Notes under the pieces: generated by a model
Seen by the model: only the letters and a program-made list of their open reading frames with translations
Database searches by the model: none
What the model was told of the DNA's origin: nothing
Part shown: in pieces, positions 54,699-63,973 of the stretch
Position numbering within the stretch: position 1 is the stretch's first letter
How the letters are laid out: every line of letters starts with the position of its first letter
Origin: Chloroflexi bacterium OLB14
GTDB taxonomy: Bacteria > Chloroflexota > Anaerolineae > Anaerolineales > Villigracilaceae
Assembly (NCBI GenBank): GCA_001567105.1
Contig: LMZR01000018.1
Location: 62,001-126,000, forward strand
DNA length: 64,000 bases
Direction: 5' to 3'
Program-made: the position numbers and the translations under genes

Positions 54699-55367
54699 AT
54701 GAAAAATACATTTGGCACAATTATGTCATTTCTGATTTTGATTGTCCTTGCGGCTGGGGTCTATTTTATCGTAGAGACTGTGCGTGAAACTGCGGCGGCG
54801 GCGCAACAACCGTTTAATCAGGTTAACCAAGCTAATCAGGCTTTGCAAACGCAGGTGGCGCAATTTATGAATCCTACGCCAACCATCATCCCTGACCCTG
54901 TGACGTATATTACTGAAATTCGGGCGTTGGCGCGTTTAGAAACGATTCAATATAGTGTTGAAAAAGTAATTACGGCTGAAATTGGGCAAGGTACATTTAG
55001 TTTTGCTTTTGGAGATAAGCTGTTATTTGTGGCGCATGGTATTGTGATTGCTGGGATTGATATGGAAAAACTGCAACCAACTGATATGCGCTTTGAAAAT
55101 AATGTTTTATATGTGCGTTTGCCACCTTCTGAAATTTTTATTGCTACATTAGATAATGAAAAATCTTATGTGTACGATCGCGAAACAGGTTTGCTAACCA
55201 AAGGCGAGGTAGATTTGGAAACCTTAGCTCGCCAAACTGCTGAGGATGAGATTCGTAAGGCGGCATTAGAGGATGGGATTTTGGTGCAAGCACAAACGAA
55301 TGCTGAGAATTATTTGTTTCGCTTTTTTAATGCGCTCGGTTTTGAGAATGTGATTTTTGAGAAGTAG
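54699..55367 (+). CDS. DUF4230 protein
   Basis: 222 residues; ATG at 54699 with AAGGA 6 bases upstream. A membrane helix (about 9-29) is followed by a Gln-rich linker and the DUF4230 body (LARLETIQYSVEKVI, LLFVAHGIVIAGIDMEKL, VLYVRLPPSEIFIATLDNEKSYVYDRETGLLT). Function of the family is unknown; it is probably extracytoplasmic. Confidence 0.82.
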   Translation: MKNTFGTIMSFLILIVLAAGVYFIVETVRETAAAAQQPFNQVNQANQALQTQVAQFMNPTPTIIPDPVTYITEIRALARLETIQYSVEKVITAEIGQGTFSFAFGDKLLFVAHGIVIAGIDMEKLQPTDMRFENNVLYVRLPPSEIFIATLDNEKSYVYDRETGLLTKGEVDLETLARQTAEDEIRKAALEDGILVQAQTNAENYLFRFFNALGFENVIFEK

Positions 55368-55369
55368 GA

Positions 55370-55420
55370 AAATAAGTTCACTGTAGGGAGAGATGTGATT
55401 TTCTTGCAGTGAACTTATTT
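55370..55420. terminator. Bidirectional terminator between convergent genes
   Basis: AAATAAGTTCACTG pairs with CAGTGAACTTATTT (14 bp) with a 23-base loop, between the DUF4230 gene and the SH3 lipoprotein C gene. Confidence 0.75.
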
Positions 55421-56128
55421 TTATGTACATGTTACGGGGAAGTTAACTTGTTCTACCATTTCGTTGGGGGTAAGTACATATAATTTGACCCAGTAATTAT
55501 TAGCAGAGTTGATTTGATAAAACTCATTAATGGCTTGTGTGCCTGCTTCTTGAAATACCAAAGTGCCTACGTTGGATGTGACTCCAGTGCTAATTTCCCA
55601 TTTCCATGTAAATAGGGTAGGTCCGTTGGTGGTGATGAGTGCTTCGAAGAAGACCGTTTGTGGAAATTGGTTACAAGCTACTACAATGCGGTTGGGCTCA
55701 ACGCGTAAGTCTATATTGGTGACCATAGCAACTGGCGGGGGAATGATGGGTAATATATTCGCTTCAGATATGATTTGAGTTACATCGCTGGATACCCAGC
55801 AGAAATTTCCCGGGTTGCCGGGGTCGTGTACATAAAACCATGTGCTAGCGTCGTTTCTACCTGTGACGCGTAAAGTTTTGCCTTGTTGAATTTCGGTGAC
55901 TGTTTCAAAGATTGTGCCAGGACCTAGACGGCAGTTAATTATTTCGGCTGTTACTTGTGCGGAGATGATTACAGCGGTTGGGGTAAGGGTGGGTAAAGGC
56001 GGAGGCGTAAAAGATGGTTGGGGTGTAGTAGCAGTTTCAAGCGTGGGTAGAGGCGTGTTGGTTGTTCCAACATTACATCCAGTTAATGCAATGAAAATAC
56101 ACCCTGCAAGCAGGGTTAGGTGTTTCAT
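55421..56128 (-). CDS. SH3-domain lipoprotein C
   Basis: 235 residues with lipobox ALTGC (Cys near 18), Thr/Pro linker, SH3 domain at about 55-115 (NCRLGPGTIFETVTEIQQGK, FYVHDPGNPGNFCWVSSDV) and a C-terminal beta domain. The SH3 part is clearly related to lipoproteins A and B at 39-41 kb; the C-terminal part differs. Confidence 0.8.
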   Translation of the reverse strand: MKHLTLLAGCIFIALTGCNVGTTNTPLPTLETATTPQPSFTPPPLPTLTPTAVIISAQVTAEIINCRLGPGTIFETVTEIQQGKTLRVTGRNDASTWFYVHDPGNPGNFCWVSSDVTQIISEANILPIIPPPVAMVTNIDLRVEPNRIVVACNQFPQTVFFEALITTNGPTLFTWKWEISTGVTSNVGTLVFQEAGTQAINEFYQINSANNYWVKLYVLTPNEMVEQVNFPVTCT

Positions 56129-56248
56129 GTTGTCCTCTGTTATTTTTTATTTCGGCGCGAATTTCTTCTACTGGCTATAACAACAAATTTGACGATGTGT
56201 TACGTTTTAATGCGAGCAGATAGTACTCAAGAGTGATGCTTGTGGTTT

Positions 56249-58762
56249 TTATCGAAAAGTAATTTCCCAAATGTGATTTTTGGTTGGCTCTACTGCATAA
56301 AGGTCTAGCTGTTCGATGTGAAGGATTGTTACTGTCATAGGCTCTGGTAATTCAAAATTTAATTGAGGTACTTCGATAGAGCCTTCTCCGCTGAACTCGT
56401 ATGTGATGGGGTCTGCGTTGGGGGCTGTGTACCCTGTGAGGGTGATGCGAGTACTAGTTGAGCCAATGATAATGGAGAAGCCGTTGATAGTGCGTGGGGT
56501 AGGGAAGGTTAATTCTATGACGAAGGGATTTGCTTCGTATGTTTTAGCAAATGTATAAGGGTCGTTATCAAATAATAGTTGAATGCCTAAATGTTGGTCA
56601 TCTGCTTCAATATAGGTATGGCGAATTTTTACATCTTCATTATCGATTTTGACGATGGATTCTTGCATTTTTTCGCGCAGTGCTTTTTCTTGAGCAAATA
56701 TTTCTTGGGCGGCATCTGAGTAACGTAGGCGAACGAAATAGAAGCAGTTGGTGCCATCGGGGCAGGGAATTGTTTTTTCAATTTGGAAGTCGGCTAGTTT
56801 TTCACTTTGAATGGCGAAGTTATATTCCTCTTTGGTCATAATAAAGAGAGAATCATCTTCTATTGGGAGATTGTTTTCTATGTAACCTATAATGCTATGA
56901 AATTTTACTGGGGTGTCATCTCCTAAGAAGAAGCGCATAATGATGTCTGCGCCGTTTGTCCAAGTGGGTGAGAAGAATACTTGTGTGTTAGGGTGTTCTT
57001 TTATATATTGTTTGATTGGCTCGAATACTTGAAAAGCACCGTATTGCATTCCATGTAAGTTATAGTCTGTGTACCATGTAGGTCCGTTTCGTAATGCATC
57101 ATTGAGCATAAAAATGTTTATGCCAGATAAGGCAATGAAAACGATCCAAGCGACAGAGTTGCTTGTTTTTTTTCTTTTCTTTAGTTTTATGTATTTGACG
57201 ATGTGGCGCGCAATAACACTTAAGTAGCCAGAGATGTATAGAGCAATGATAAAAGCTAAGAAGATTAATGCTATTTTATCTAAGGCTTTTTCAAATCTGA
57301 GTGCGAAGAGGGAAGGAAATACAAAGATGTTGATTGCTAGCAATATCTTCACGCGTGAAGTAGAGAGTTGCATCCAAGAGGTTAGTCTTTCGGATGGGTT
57401 TTCGAGGAAGGTTAGAACTTTGTTGAAACCAATGGCGGTTAATATGGCGGCTATGGAGACAAAGCACATGGTGCGAGAGATGCCAACAGCCACAAATGCA
57501 GTTGCAGTGGGGGCAACAAGAAAACCCGTTAGAATGATGCGGAAAACGGGTTCACGCACACGGCGGATGGTTTCGACTAGTCCGAGTAAGGCGAAAGGCA
57601 AAGTCCATAGCATAATTTGCCCATAGTCTTTCATCAGATGGCGCGAGAGTTGATTAAGATTTGGGGAGTACCAATACCAGGGGCTTAGCCCATAAAAATA
57701 TTGTGAGAAAAATATTTTTATTTTTTCCCAAACAGAAATATTTGCAAGTAAGTAAGAACCAAGATTATGGAGATGCTCTATTGCATTGTTAGGGTCTAAG
57801 GCGCGAAAACGGAAGTATTGAATTGTTAATAATGCTAACAAAAGTATGGCTAAAGAAACTGTACGCCGATTTTGCCAATGATATTTCAAGTCGAAAATAA
57901 AAAGAGCAAAGGTGGTAATTGGCACTAATATTTGCCCTGGGCTATAAGTGTAAAAACCCAACGCACTAAATATCACTGCTAGATATAAATAATTTGGTGA
58001 TTTGATTCTATAAAATGTGTAAGCCCATAATGCTCCGATATAAAAAGCGGTGAACTCTGTCATCTCCCATGCGGTGCGTGAGTGTAAAAACCAAGTTGGC
58101 GTAATAGATAAAAATAAAACGCCTACCCACCAATATTTTATTTTGACCGCATCTCGCAGTAGGATACCAACAGAAATGGCGGCAATGACAGAAATAATGG
58201 CGGATGTTGCTCGTGTAACAATTGCTGATTTTCCAAATAATAAATAGGGAATGACTTGTAAGTAAACCCCCATACCTAAGGTGAAATATTCGTTATTATG
58301 GAAGGCGGGGGGTAAGAAAACTCCGTAAACATCGCGAAAGTTGTATTTAATCAGGTCTTCAGCAAATTGAGATTGCAAGGCTTCATCAACAAAAAAGTAA
58401 ATGGGGAAATGTGATAAACCAATGAGGCGGGTAAGCAGGTAAACAAATAAAGCTCCAAAGAACAGCCACATGGCTAGGCTATATCTCTGAATAAAAGGTG
58501 ATTTTAAAATCTTCTGAATAAAAGGATTTCTTAGCCAATTTTTTATTTTAGATTTGACTTGTTTAAGGTTACTTATATTTTTTTTGTCTTCTTCAACCAA
58601 AATTCGGATCGGTACTTTACCGTCCTTCTCTGCCCCTGCTTCGACGGTAAATGTTGTTTTTGTACCAGCCTTAACTGAAAACTCTACTTCATTGACTGTT
58701 ATTTTTTTTGATGTTTTATTTTTGGGCTTTGATTTTTTAGTAACCATAATGAAAATTTTCAT
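56249..58762 (-). CDS. GT-C type membrane glycosyltransferase with C-terminal discoidin-like domain
   Basis: 837 residues. A basic cytoplasmic N-terminus leads to about twelve helices (from residue 95). The first outside loop has the acidic GT-C motif FVDEALQSQ, as in the ArnT/PMT families, which use polyprenyl-phosphate sugars. Residues about 700-837 form a beta-sandwich like F5/8 type C domains (LFDNDPYTFAKTYEANPFVIELTF, INGFSIIIG). It probably glycosylates proteins or lipids on the outer face. The start could also be 58747; neither has a ribosome binding site. Confidence 0.75.
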   Translation of the reverse strand: MKIFIMVTKKSKPKNKTSKKITVNEVEFSVKAGTKTTFTVEAGAEKDGKVPIRILVEEDKKNISNLKQVKSKIKNWLRNPFIQKILKSPFIQRYSLAMWLFFGALFVYLLTRLIGLSHFPIYFFVDEALQSQFAEDLIKYNFRDVYGVFLPPAFHNNEYFTLGMGVYLQVIPYLLFGKSAIVTRATSAIISVIAAISVGILLRDAVKIKYWWVGVLFLSITPTWFLHSRTAWEMTEFTAFYIGALWAYTFYRIKSPNYLYLAVIFSALGFYTYSPGQILVPITTFALFIFDLKYHWQNRRTVSLAILLLALLTIQYFRFRALDPNNAIEHLHNLGSYLLANISVWEKIKIFFSQYFYGLSPWYWYSPNLNQLSRHLMKDYGQIMLWTLPFALLGLVETIRRVREPVFRIILTGFLVAPTATAFVAVGISRTMCFVSIAAILTAIGFNKVLTFLENPSERLTSWMQLSTSRVKILLAINIFVFPSLFALRFEKALDKIALIFLAFIIALYISGYLSVIARHIVKYIKLKKRKKTSNSVAWIVFIALSGINIFMLNDALRNGPTWYTDYNLHGMQYGAFQVFEPIKQYIKEHPNTQVFFSPTWTNGADIIMRFFLGDDTPVKFHSIIGYIENNLPIEDDSLFIMTKEEYNFAIQSEKLADFQIEKTIPCPDGTNCFYFVRLRYSDAAQEIFAQEKALREKMQESIVKIDNEDVKIRHTYIEADDQHLGIQLLFDNDPYTFAKTYEANPFVIELTFPTPRTINGFSIIIGSTSTRITLTGYTAPNADPITYEFSGEGSIEVPQLNFELPEPMTVTILHIEQLDLYAVEPTKNHIWEITFR

Positions 58763-59027
58763 AATTTTATCACTGCTTGAAATGTAATGTAGAAATAATT
58801 GATATTGGGGAAGTGGCTAAACAAGAGTTAAGTACTGCGACATTTACGTCGCTTGTAAAATACAAGATAAATACCACAAGGATACGATGTCTTGCGGTAC
58901 TTTCTGTTTTACCTTTGAAATTACCCGCTCTCTGATTGGTGAGTGGATTAAAAGTATGCTAAAAAACTCACTGATTTTGTGCTTTCTATAAGTCCACAAT
59001 AGTAGCCACTTCCTAGTTTTGTTGTGC
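58763..59027. other. Gene-free stretch before the efflux operon
   Basis: No gene is seen. A long imperfect inverted repeat runs from about 58832 to 58903 (AAGTACTGCGACAT against ATGTCTTGCGGTACTT). Confidence 0.5.
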
Positions 59028-59056
59028 TTGACAAAAAATCTAATTCCTTATATACT
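59028..59056 (+). promoter_or_regulatory. Consensus promoter of the MFS-DUF2269-TetR operon
   Basis: TTGACA, a 17-base spacer and TATACT. Confidence 0.88.
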
Positions 59057-59057
59057 T

Positions 59058-59075
59058 ACTTACCGTTCGGTAAGT
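59058..59075 (+). promoter_or_regulatory. TetR-type operator
   Basis: An 18-bp perfect palindrome ACTTACCGTTCGGTAAGT lies directly after the -10 box, over the likely transcription start. The TTACCG-CGGTAA half-sites are typical of TetR/AcrR operators, and a TetR gene ends this operon. Confidence 0.85.
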
Positions 59076-59094
59076 TTTGAATTATGGAGATAAA

Positions 59095-60510
59095 ATGACA
59101 GAAAAAAATCGTAATCAATTATTGTTAATTCTCTTTCTTGGCGTGTTAATGGGTGCGCTAGATATTGCAATTGTTGCGCCTGCTCTGCCTGCCATCCAAA
59201 CTACTTTTGGCATTGGTGACCGCGCTTTAGCATGGACGTTTACCATTTATGTATTATTCAACTTAATCGGCACGCCATTAATGGCAAAATTATCCGATAT
59301 TTTAGGTCGTCGCTTTATTTACACTTTGGATGTCGCTTTGTTTGGAATCGGCTCGCTGGTAGTTGCTATTTCCCCTTCTAATTTGTTTGCTGTGCTATTA
59401 ATTGGGCGCGCATTACAAGGGCTGGGAGCAGGCGGAATTTTCCCCGTAGCAAGCGCCGTCATTGGCGATACCTTCCCTCCCGAAAAACGAGGCGGGGCTT
59501 TGGGTTTAATCGGCGCGGTGTTTGGGCTCGCTTTCCTTGTTGGTCCTATTCTCGGTGGCATCATCATGAGCATCACAACTTGGCATTGGTTGTTTATTAT
59601 CAACTTGCCCATTGCGCTGATTGTGATTGTTATAGGCTGGAATCTGCTTCCTGTTCAACATCCTGATTCGCACGCTTCATTTGACTGGGCAGGCATGGTC
59701 ACGCTAGGAATCCTTTTATCTGCTTTTGCTTATGGGCTTAATCAAATTGATACGGCAAACTTTATGAGCAGTTTCTTTTCGCTAAATGTATTACCTTTTA
59801 TATTGCTTTCAATTGTTTTGCTATTTGTATTTATTGGTATTGAAAAAAAATCTAAAGACCCTGTTTTACGCCTCACTTTATTTAAGAGTCGCCAATCTAT
59901 TTTAGCAAGCATACTTTCCACTGGAGCGGGGATAGGTGAAGTGAGTATGGTTTTTATCCCCGCATTGGCAATTGCTTCCATGCCTACTGTTGTAGATAAA
60001 CATACATCTAGTTATTTATTAATGCCTGTTGTTGTCGCACTTGGCATCGGCTCGCCATTGGCTGGTCGTATGTTAGATAAATTTGGCTCTAAACTTGTAG
60101 TCACAATTGGAACAATTTTGCTGACAATCGGCTCGCTGATGTTAGGTATGTTTAACTCCACGTTATGGATGTTCATCCTCGCGGGCATCATCATTGGGTT
60201 AGGGCTTTCTGCTTTGCTTGGCGCGCCGATTCGCTACATCATGTTAAACGAAGCGCCCGCATCGCAACGTACTTCGGCGCAAGGTGCGCTTGTTATATTC
60301 ACCAGTATTGGGCAATTGATTAGTAGCGCTTTGGTTGGAGCAATTGCCGCATCCGCAGGTGGGGGAGTTAGCGGATACAGCGCCGCATACTTAACTGTTG
60401 GTTTAATCTCCGCCATATTAGTTTTACTAACTTTTGGGTTAAAGAACCATCATCAAGAGGTAGAATATATTACCCAACCAAAACCAACAACCGCTCAAGG
60501 AAATGATTAA
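59095..60510 (+). CDS. MFS drug efflux transporter (DHA2-like, 14 helices)
   Basis: 471 residues. Motif A reads GTPLMAKLSDILGRR, and motif C-like Gly/Pro text GLAFLVGPILGG is in helix 5. The D1 motif is LDIAIVAPALPAI. About 14 helices fit proton-driven multidrug exporters of the EmrB/QacA group. The ATG at 59095 follows GGAGA. Its stop directly abuts the DUF2269 start. Confidence 0.93.
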   Translation: MTEKNRNQLLLILFLGVLMGALDIAIVAPALPAIQTTFGIGDRALAWTFTIYVLFNLIGTPLMAKLSDILGRRFIYTLDVALFGIGSLVVAISPSNLFAVLLIGRALQGLGAGGIFPVASAVIGDTFPPEKRGGALGLIGAVFGLAFLVGPILGGIIMSITTWHWLFIINLPIALIVIVIGWNLLPVQHPDSHASFDWAGMVTLGILLSAFAYGLNQIDTANFMSSFFSLNVLPFILLSIVLLFVFIGIEKKSKDPVLRLTLFKSRQSILASILSTGAGIGEVSMVFIPALAIASMPTVVDKHTSSYLLMPVVVALGIGSPLAGRMLDKFGSKLVVTIGTILLTIGSLMLGMFNSTLWMFILAGIIIGLGLSALLGAPIRYIMLNEAPASQRTSAQGALVIFTSIGQLISSALVGAIAASAGGGVSGYSAAYLTVGLISAILVLLTFGLKNHHQEVEYITQPKPTTAQGND

Positions 60511-60981
60511 ATGTCACTCTTCGTTATATTGAAATTTATACACGTTCTATCTTCCATGATTGCATTTGGCACAAACGTAACCTATAACTTGTTATTAGCA
60601 AATGCTATCCGCCATCCAGAAACAACCATCTTTGCACTAAAAACTATTAAACTTTTAGATAGTCGACTAGCAAACCCTGCTTATGGTGTAGCTTTACTGG
60701 CAGGCATGGCAATGGTCTTTACCGTCCCATTCCCAATCACCACACCTTGGATATTAGCATCTATTGTTCTTTATTTAACTATCGCGGCTTTAGGGATAAA
60801 AGTTTATGCCCCAACTTTTCGTCAACAACTCAAACTGGCTGAAACTGAAGGCACCCAAAGCTCATCTTATATCAAAACCGCACAAAAAGGAAAGAATCTT
60901 ATTTTTCTTGTTACCTTCCTTGTTGCTATCATAATTTATTTAATGGTAGCAAAACCTCCCTTATGGAGCTCGTGGTTTTAA
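60511..60981 (+). CDS. DUF2269 membrane protein
   Basis: 156 residues, about four helices; begins with LFVILKFIHVLSSMIAFGTNVTYN, the hallmark of DUF2269. Function unknown. The start follows the MFS stop with no gap, so translation is coupled, and it may assist the exporter. Confidence 0.85.
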   Translation: MSLFVILKFIHVLSSMIAFGTNVTYNLLLANAIRHPETTIFALKTIKLLDSRLANPAYGVALLAGMAMVFTVPFPITTPWILASIVLYLTIAALGIKVYAPTFRQQLKLAETEGTQSSSYIKTAQKGKNLIFLVTFLVAIIIYLMVAKPPLWSSWF

Positions 60982-61013
60982 AGAAAAATATTTATAAATG
61001 TTACAATCTATCA

Positions 61014-61598
61014 ATGGCAAACATAGCAACTGGACTTAACGAACAAATTCTTGAAACCGCGAAAGATTTATTTATCAACAAGGGGTATCACGGCTTATCT
61101 ATGCGCGAAATTTCAGATGCGTTAAACGTCTCTAAAGCTGCTTTATATTATTACTTCAAAGATAAAGAAGAACTTTTTCTAGAAATTCTGAAGATTTACC
61201 TAGAGGATATGAGCATCGCGCTGGAGAAAATTCAAGCCGAATCCACTTCCTCTAAACAGCAAATTCAACACTTCATCAGGCACGTACTTACTCAGCCCGC
61301 CAAACAACGCGCTACTATTCGTTTGGCAAGCCAAGAAATTATTCACCTCACCCCAAAAGTGCGGAAAACTTTCGACACCTTATATCGTGAAAAATTCATT
61401 GGCAAGGTACAAGCAATTTTACAAAAAGGCATAGACTCTGGCGAATTTCGGAAAATGCAAATTGAAGTGGCAGTTTGGGCATTGTTGGGAATCATGTTCC
61501 CGTATTTTTACCCAACTCACTCAGGCGATTCCCCTCTACCTGATAAAACAATTCAAGAAGTAACCGATATTTATCTTAATGGAATAATAAAAAAGTAA
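61014..61598 (+). CDS. TetR/AcrR-family repressor
   Basis: 194 residues. N-terminal helix-turn-helix: ILETAKDLFINKGYHGLSMREISDALNVSKAALYYYFKDKEELF. The C-terminal ligand domain is divergent. It probably represses the operon through the palindrome at 59058. I chose the ATG at 61014; it has no ribosome binding site, but TACAAT lies 6 bases before it, so an own leaderless transcript is possible. An in-frame ATG at 60963 overlaps the DUF2269 gene. Confidence 0.9.
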   Translation: MANIATGLNEQILETAKDLFINKGYHGLSMREISDALNVSKAALYYYFKDKEELFLEILKIYLEDMSIALEKIQAESTSSKQQIQHFIRHVLTQPAKQRATIRLASQEIIHLTPKVRKTFDTLYREKFIGKVQAILQKGIDSGEFRKMQIEVAVWALLGIMFPYFYPTHSGDSPLPDKTIQEVTDIYLNGIIKK

Positions 61599-61627
61599 CA
61601 GTCACCTCGCAGGTGACTGTTACTTTT
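61591..61627 (+). terminator. Terminator of the efflux operon
   Basis: A 17-bp perfect stem (AAAAGTAACAGTCACCT and complement) with a 3-base loop, overlapping the TetR stop. It resembles the hairpin at 26007-26041. Confidence 0.88.
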
Positions 61628-61762
61628 GTTCATCTCTTCAACGTCCTATACTTGACTCGATGTGGCGTTAAATCTTTTCCGAATTTTTCCATCATCATGG
61701 CTTCGTAATCAGATTATCTATATATAACAAATCAAAACATCTTTATAAGCGTATTGAAAATT

Positions 61763-62848
61763 TCATTCCTTATCGGCTTTCATTAAGAAATCTAATATAC
61801 TAGAAGTGAAAGCCTCTGGTTGTTCCCACCAAATTTCATGCCCAGCACCTTCAATAAAGGTATATTCTCCTTCTAACAAATCTGCATACTCATAGGCAGT
61901 TGCATACGAATTTTGGTCACATTGCCCTTGTAAAACTAATGCGGGAATATTCACATCAACAAGCTTTAATCGTGGATCTTCAACCCCAACATACCAATTA
62001 CTAAAAATATGTACATATCCCCCACCTCCGCCTTCTTCAGGTAAAACATTGGTTGGATCACAAACCATACCGCTAGTAAAGCGTGTTGCCATCGTGTTTA
62101 CCAATCCATCCATTTCGCTGTCTGATGCCCATTTGATATTAAACAACATCGCACTCACATTGGTAACAATAATTCTTGGGTTGATTAGTGTTTTTTCAGT
62201 TTCTTCAAAAACATCAAGAGGTTCCTTGAAGTGTAAACTTTCAGGAGTAGGGTAGAGTGTTTCCAAGTCTATAAGGTTTCCATGAGCATCTAGTTCTTCT
62301 GGCTGAAGTGGGGCCGGTGAAGTAAAAATCACTTTTCCAACTAACATTGCATGGTCTGCAATAAAATGTGCGGCAATAAGCGCACCAAAAGATTGACCAA
62401 TCAAAATTACTTTTTGAGCAGATATTTGAGTTGTGACAATCTCTTCTAAGTCTTGGACATGTCGGTAAAATGAATAGTCTTTTGGTTTTGCTAATCTATC
62501 AGAAAGCCCAGAGCCTATTTGATCATAGAGGTAAACATCATAGCCCGCCTGAGCTACAACCTCCATTTGTTTAATAATTGATGAATGAATATAACCACCT
62601 GGTCCTCCATGTAAAAAAATAATAGGTGGACGTTGATTTGATGCGTCTCCCTCAATTTTAGTATAAGCAATTTTGTAACCGTCATGGAGCGTCCAATATT
62701 GAGTATTAGAGCGCGGCTGAATAGGCTTTACAGTAGATTTAAGAGGTATTAAACTCATTCCCATAAAAAATAGAACTGCGACACTAAATATTCGAAAGGC
62801 GAATCGATATGTTTTTTTTAAAACTGATTTAAGTTTATTTTTTTCCAT
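61763..62848 (-). CDS. Prolyl iminopeptidase-like alpha/beta hydrolase
   Basis: 361 residues with an N-terminal signal anchor (about 14-37). It has the oxyanion motif FLHGGPGG, YDQIGSGLS, the nucleophile GQSFGA, a late Asp (GQCDQN) and His in GAGHEIWWEQP. HGGPGG is typical of the S33 prolyl aminopeptidase group. The membrane anchor suggests an extracytoplasmic enzyme. The ATG at 62848 has AAAGGAT upstream. Confidence 0.85.
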   Translation of the reverse strand: MEKNKLKSVLKKTYRFAFRIFSVAVLFFMGMSLIPLKSTVKPIQPRSNTQYWTLHDGYKIAYTKIEGDASNQRPPIIFLHGGPGGYIHSSIIKQMEVVAQAGYDVYLYDQIGSGLSDRLAKPKDYSFYRHVQDLEEIVTTQISAQKVILIGQSFGALIAAHFIADHAMLVGKVIFTSPAPLQPEELDAHGNLIDLETLYPTPESLHFKEPLDVFEETEKTLINPRIIVTNVSAMLFNIKWASDSEMDGLVNTMATRFTSGMVCDPTNVLPEEGGGGGYVHIFSNWYVGVEDPRLKLVDVNIPALVLQGQCDQNSYATAYEYADLLEGEYTFIEGAGHEIWWEQPEAFTSSILDFLMKADKE

Positions 62849-62968
62849 GTTTAATCCTTTGACCATTTGTCAATGTAAAATAATGCCCGAGTTTACGACT
62901 TGGGAAAGAACAAAATAACAACAATTGCTCCAAAGCCCCTACAATTATGTTGGTTGAATTCTAGGTAA

Positions 62969-63505
62969 TTAAATGAATTGGCGAAGTCTATAAATCCCTA
63001 TGCGTAGTATCCAACCTGCATATGCGCCAATCAATGCAATCATCAACACCAACATCGCTCCATAACTTTGCCTAAAAAAGATGCCGTAGAGTGGAATCCA
63101 TACACCTGTAGTAAGTGCCAATTTCCATGGTTGCCAATAGCCAAGCAACGCCAACAAACCGCAAACGAGAAAATTCAGGAGCGCAGGCACGCTCATATCA
63201 TCTATCCCTGGACGAGTAATTATATAAAGTGAAAACAAACCCATCAGCATAGACACGATGGTCATCATTTGTTGTTTAGAATTTATTTCTCCCCTTTCAA
63301 ATGCGGATGCGATAACCTGCTTTGACCCAAAGCGATAAATCGCCTCTTTTTCCGCCTCAGCCTGATTCAACCCTCGACTAAGATTTCCTTCCACCGAATC
63401 CATAAGGTGGTTTTCAATTTCAGCAAAAGTATCTTTATGAAAAGTGCCATTCCACTTCATTTCACGCTTTAACTCATTTAAATATAAATCAAGATGATTA
63501 TTCAT
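62969..63505 (-). CDS. Membrane protein with HAAS/permease-prefix-like N-terminus, partner of PadR
   Basis: 178 residues. Residues 1-70 are a soluble helical domain (LYLNELKREM, TFAEIENHLMDSVEGNLSRGLNQAEAEKEAIYRFG) like the domain found beside PadR regulators; then about four helices. It follows the PadR gene by two bases. Function unknown; PadR-linked members often serve in envelope stress. Confidence 0.8.
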   Translation of the reverse strand: MNNHLDLYLNELKREMKWNGTFHKDTFAEIENHLMDSVEGNLSRGLNQAEAEKEAIYRFGSKQVIASAFERGEINSKQQMMTIVSMLMGLFSLYIITRPGIDDMSVPALLNFLVCGLLALLGYWQPWKLALTTGVWIPLYGIFFRQSYGAMLVLMIALIGAYAGWILRIGIYRLRQFI

Positions 63506-63507
63506 AG

Positions 63508-63825
63508 TCAAATACCTGCCGTTGCATTTACTGCGTTTGAAAACGCCAGCCACTCTTCCCGTCGCTGTGCCAATACCTTTTTACCTTTAGGAGTAAGTTC
63601 ATACACCCTTCGTCTGCGTGGAAAATTTTCCTGCCAGTAGCTTTTTAATAGGTCTTGCGATTCAAGCCGATGTAATGCAGGGTAAATAGTACCTTCTGGC
63701 AGGTCAAAGTGACCGCCGCTCTGCTGGCGCAATGATTCAATTACAGCATAACCATGCGCTGGGCCAGTCGCAAGGACTGATAGCAGGAGAAAATCGAGAT
63801 GTCCTTTTAGGTTTTCATTATTCAT
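63508..63825 (-). CDS. PadR-family transcriptional regulator
   Basis: 105 residues with a winged helix: LDFLLLSVLATGPAHGYAVIESL, GTIYPALHRLESQDLL, RRRRVYELTPKGKKVL. The ATG at 63825 lies only 8 bases after a -10 box, so the message is probably leaderless. The palindrome in its promoter suggests autorepression. Confidence 0.92.
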   Translation of the reverse strand: MNNENLKGHLDFLLLSVLATGPAHGYAVIESLRQQSGGHFDLPEGTIYPALHRLESQDLLKSYWQENFPRRRRVYELTPKGKKVLAQRREEWLAFSNAVNATAGI

Positions 63826-63833
63826 ACCTAGCA

Positions 63834-63862
63834 ATACTACACCTAGTATTACTAGGTGTCAA
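63834..63862 (-). promoter_or_regulatory. PadR promoter with embedded operator
   Basis: On the minus strand TTGACA, a 17-base spacer and TAGTAT. The spacer lies within a 21-bp perfect palindrome at 63839-63859 (ACACCTAGTA-T-TACTAGGTGT), so a bound dimer would block polymerase. Confidence 0.85.
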
Positions 63863-63973
63863 GGGTAATAAGGAGCTACAGCTGATTTTAATTCTGCATA
63901 AATCAGAACTAACCTTAATGTTTCTTCGTGTAATTTTGAATATAGTCTCTGCATATTAGTGGGATTTATTGGC

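Noticed and set aside
57234..57626. A 130-codon plus-strand frame inside the GT-C gene
   Set aside because: Antisense to membrane helices; no ribosome binding site and no recognisable protein.
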